A stretch of 6,331 bases of DNA from Proteiniphilum sp. (GTDB lineage Bacteria; Bacteroidota; Bacteroidia; Bacteroidales; Dysgonomonadaceae), in assembly GCA_031284475.1 (NCBI GenBank), contig JAISZV010000107.1:1-6331 (forward strand). The letters run 5' to 3'. The notes under the pieces were generated by a model. The model was not told the DNA's origin. It saw nothing but the letters and a program-made list of their open reading frames with translations, and made no database searches. Each line of letters begins with the position of its first letter. The first letter of the stretch is position 1. A program made the translations under genes and the position numbers. This document shows positions 6,129 to 6,331 of this stretch, piece after piece.

Positions 6129-6216
6129 TGTGAATAATGTGCCAATGTGAATAATGATTTAAAGGGAATAATGAAACGAATGTGAAACGATAATAATGTG
6201 CCAATGTGAATAATGT
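6107..6216 (+). repeat. Direct repeats of AATGTGCYAATGTG type
   Basis: A 34-base sequence at 6107-6140 recurs at 6183-6216 with a single T/C difference. Inside it, the 21-mer AATGTGCYAATGTGAATAATG occurs three times (6119-6139, 6136-6156, 6195-6215), the first two overlapping by four bases. The reverse complement contains CATTGGCACATT, so these units are related to the octamers at 5739-5770 but in inverted orientation. The first copy supplies the last six codons and the stop of the fimbrillin-like frame. Confidence 0.85.
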
Positions 6217-6230
6217 AATGATTCAAATAA

Positions 6231-6265
6231 TTATCAATTATCAATTATCAATTGTCAATTGTCTA
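6231..6265 (+). repeat. TTATCAA heptamer array
   Basis: Five contiguous 7-bp units are visible: TTATCAA three times, then TTGTCAA and TTGTCTA. The heptamer differs from the adjacent CATTGG/AATGTG repeats, so two simple-repeat families are placed side by side. The bases after it, to the window end, hold no recognisable gene; 6319-6330 is a 12-bp palindrome (AAAAAGCTTTTT). Short open frames touching the right edge on the minus strand are too short to judge. Confidence 0.8.
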
Positions 6266-6331
6266 AAATGATGTAGCGGTTTGGGTGGAGATTTTTAGTT
6301 CCGGTTTTCGGTCTTGGGAAAAAGCTTTTTA

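Noticed and set aside
5739..6265. The repeat arrays as a CRISPR
   Set aside because: Units are 7-34 bases, contiguous or overlapping, with no regular unique spacers and no cas genes.

Overview
The window looks like chromosomal DNA from an anaerobic member of the order Bacteroidales. Three things suggest this: promoters of the TAnnTTTG type with no clear Shine-Dalgarno sequences, a four-subunit 2-oxoacid:ferredoxin oxidoreductase operon of the layout I associate with that order, and a fragment resembling a Bacteroidales fimbrial protein. The genus cannot be read from the sequence; the Dysgonomonadaceae/Porphyromonadaceae neighbourhood is only a guess.

Layout from left to right. Positions 1-57 may hold the last codons of a plus-strand gene cut by the window edge. 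A strong hairpin with T-runs on both sides (141-190) ends transcription from that side and from tRNA-Ser(UGA), which lies on the minus strand at 202-289 with its CCA encoded. Divergent TAnnTTTG promoters between 316 and 405 serve the tRNA (minus) and a DEAD-box RNA helicase (plus, 426-2276). The helicase has a complete RecA-like core and a basic, low-complexity tail of about 230 residues. Much of that tail is built from an 18-bp/6-residue repeat in one register.

Converging on the helicase, with 13 bases between the stop codons, is a minus-strand operon (5331 to 2290). It encodes in transcription order a 2x[4Fe-4S] ferredoxin subunit, the alpha subunit (VorB/KorA family), a 53-residue two-helix membrane protein too short for ordinary gene calling, the thiamine-diphosphate-binding beta subunit and the gamma subunit. 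Together the four enzyme subunits would oxidatively decarboxylate a 2-oxoacid (2-oxoglutarate or a branched-chain 2-oxoacid) to an acyl-CoA and pass electrons to ferredoxin. A TAnnTTTG promoter sits just upstream at 5361-5392.

The right end (about 5393-6331) is accessory-like. It has an AT-rich gene-free stretch with a 12-bp palindrome. After that comes an array of CATTnnnn octamers, then a piece of about 105 codons resembling the N-terminal domain of a Bacteroidales fimbrillin, broken at both ends. On the far side lies an inverted-orientation array of related repeats, followed by TTATCAA heptamers. The fimbrillin fragment between opposed simple-repeat arrays, the small membrane protein inside the oxidoreductase operon and the repeat-built helicase tail are the most interesting items.
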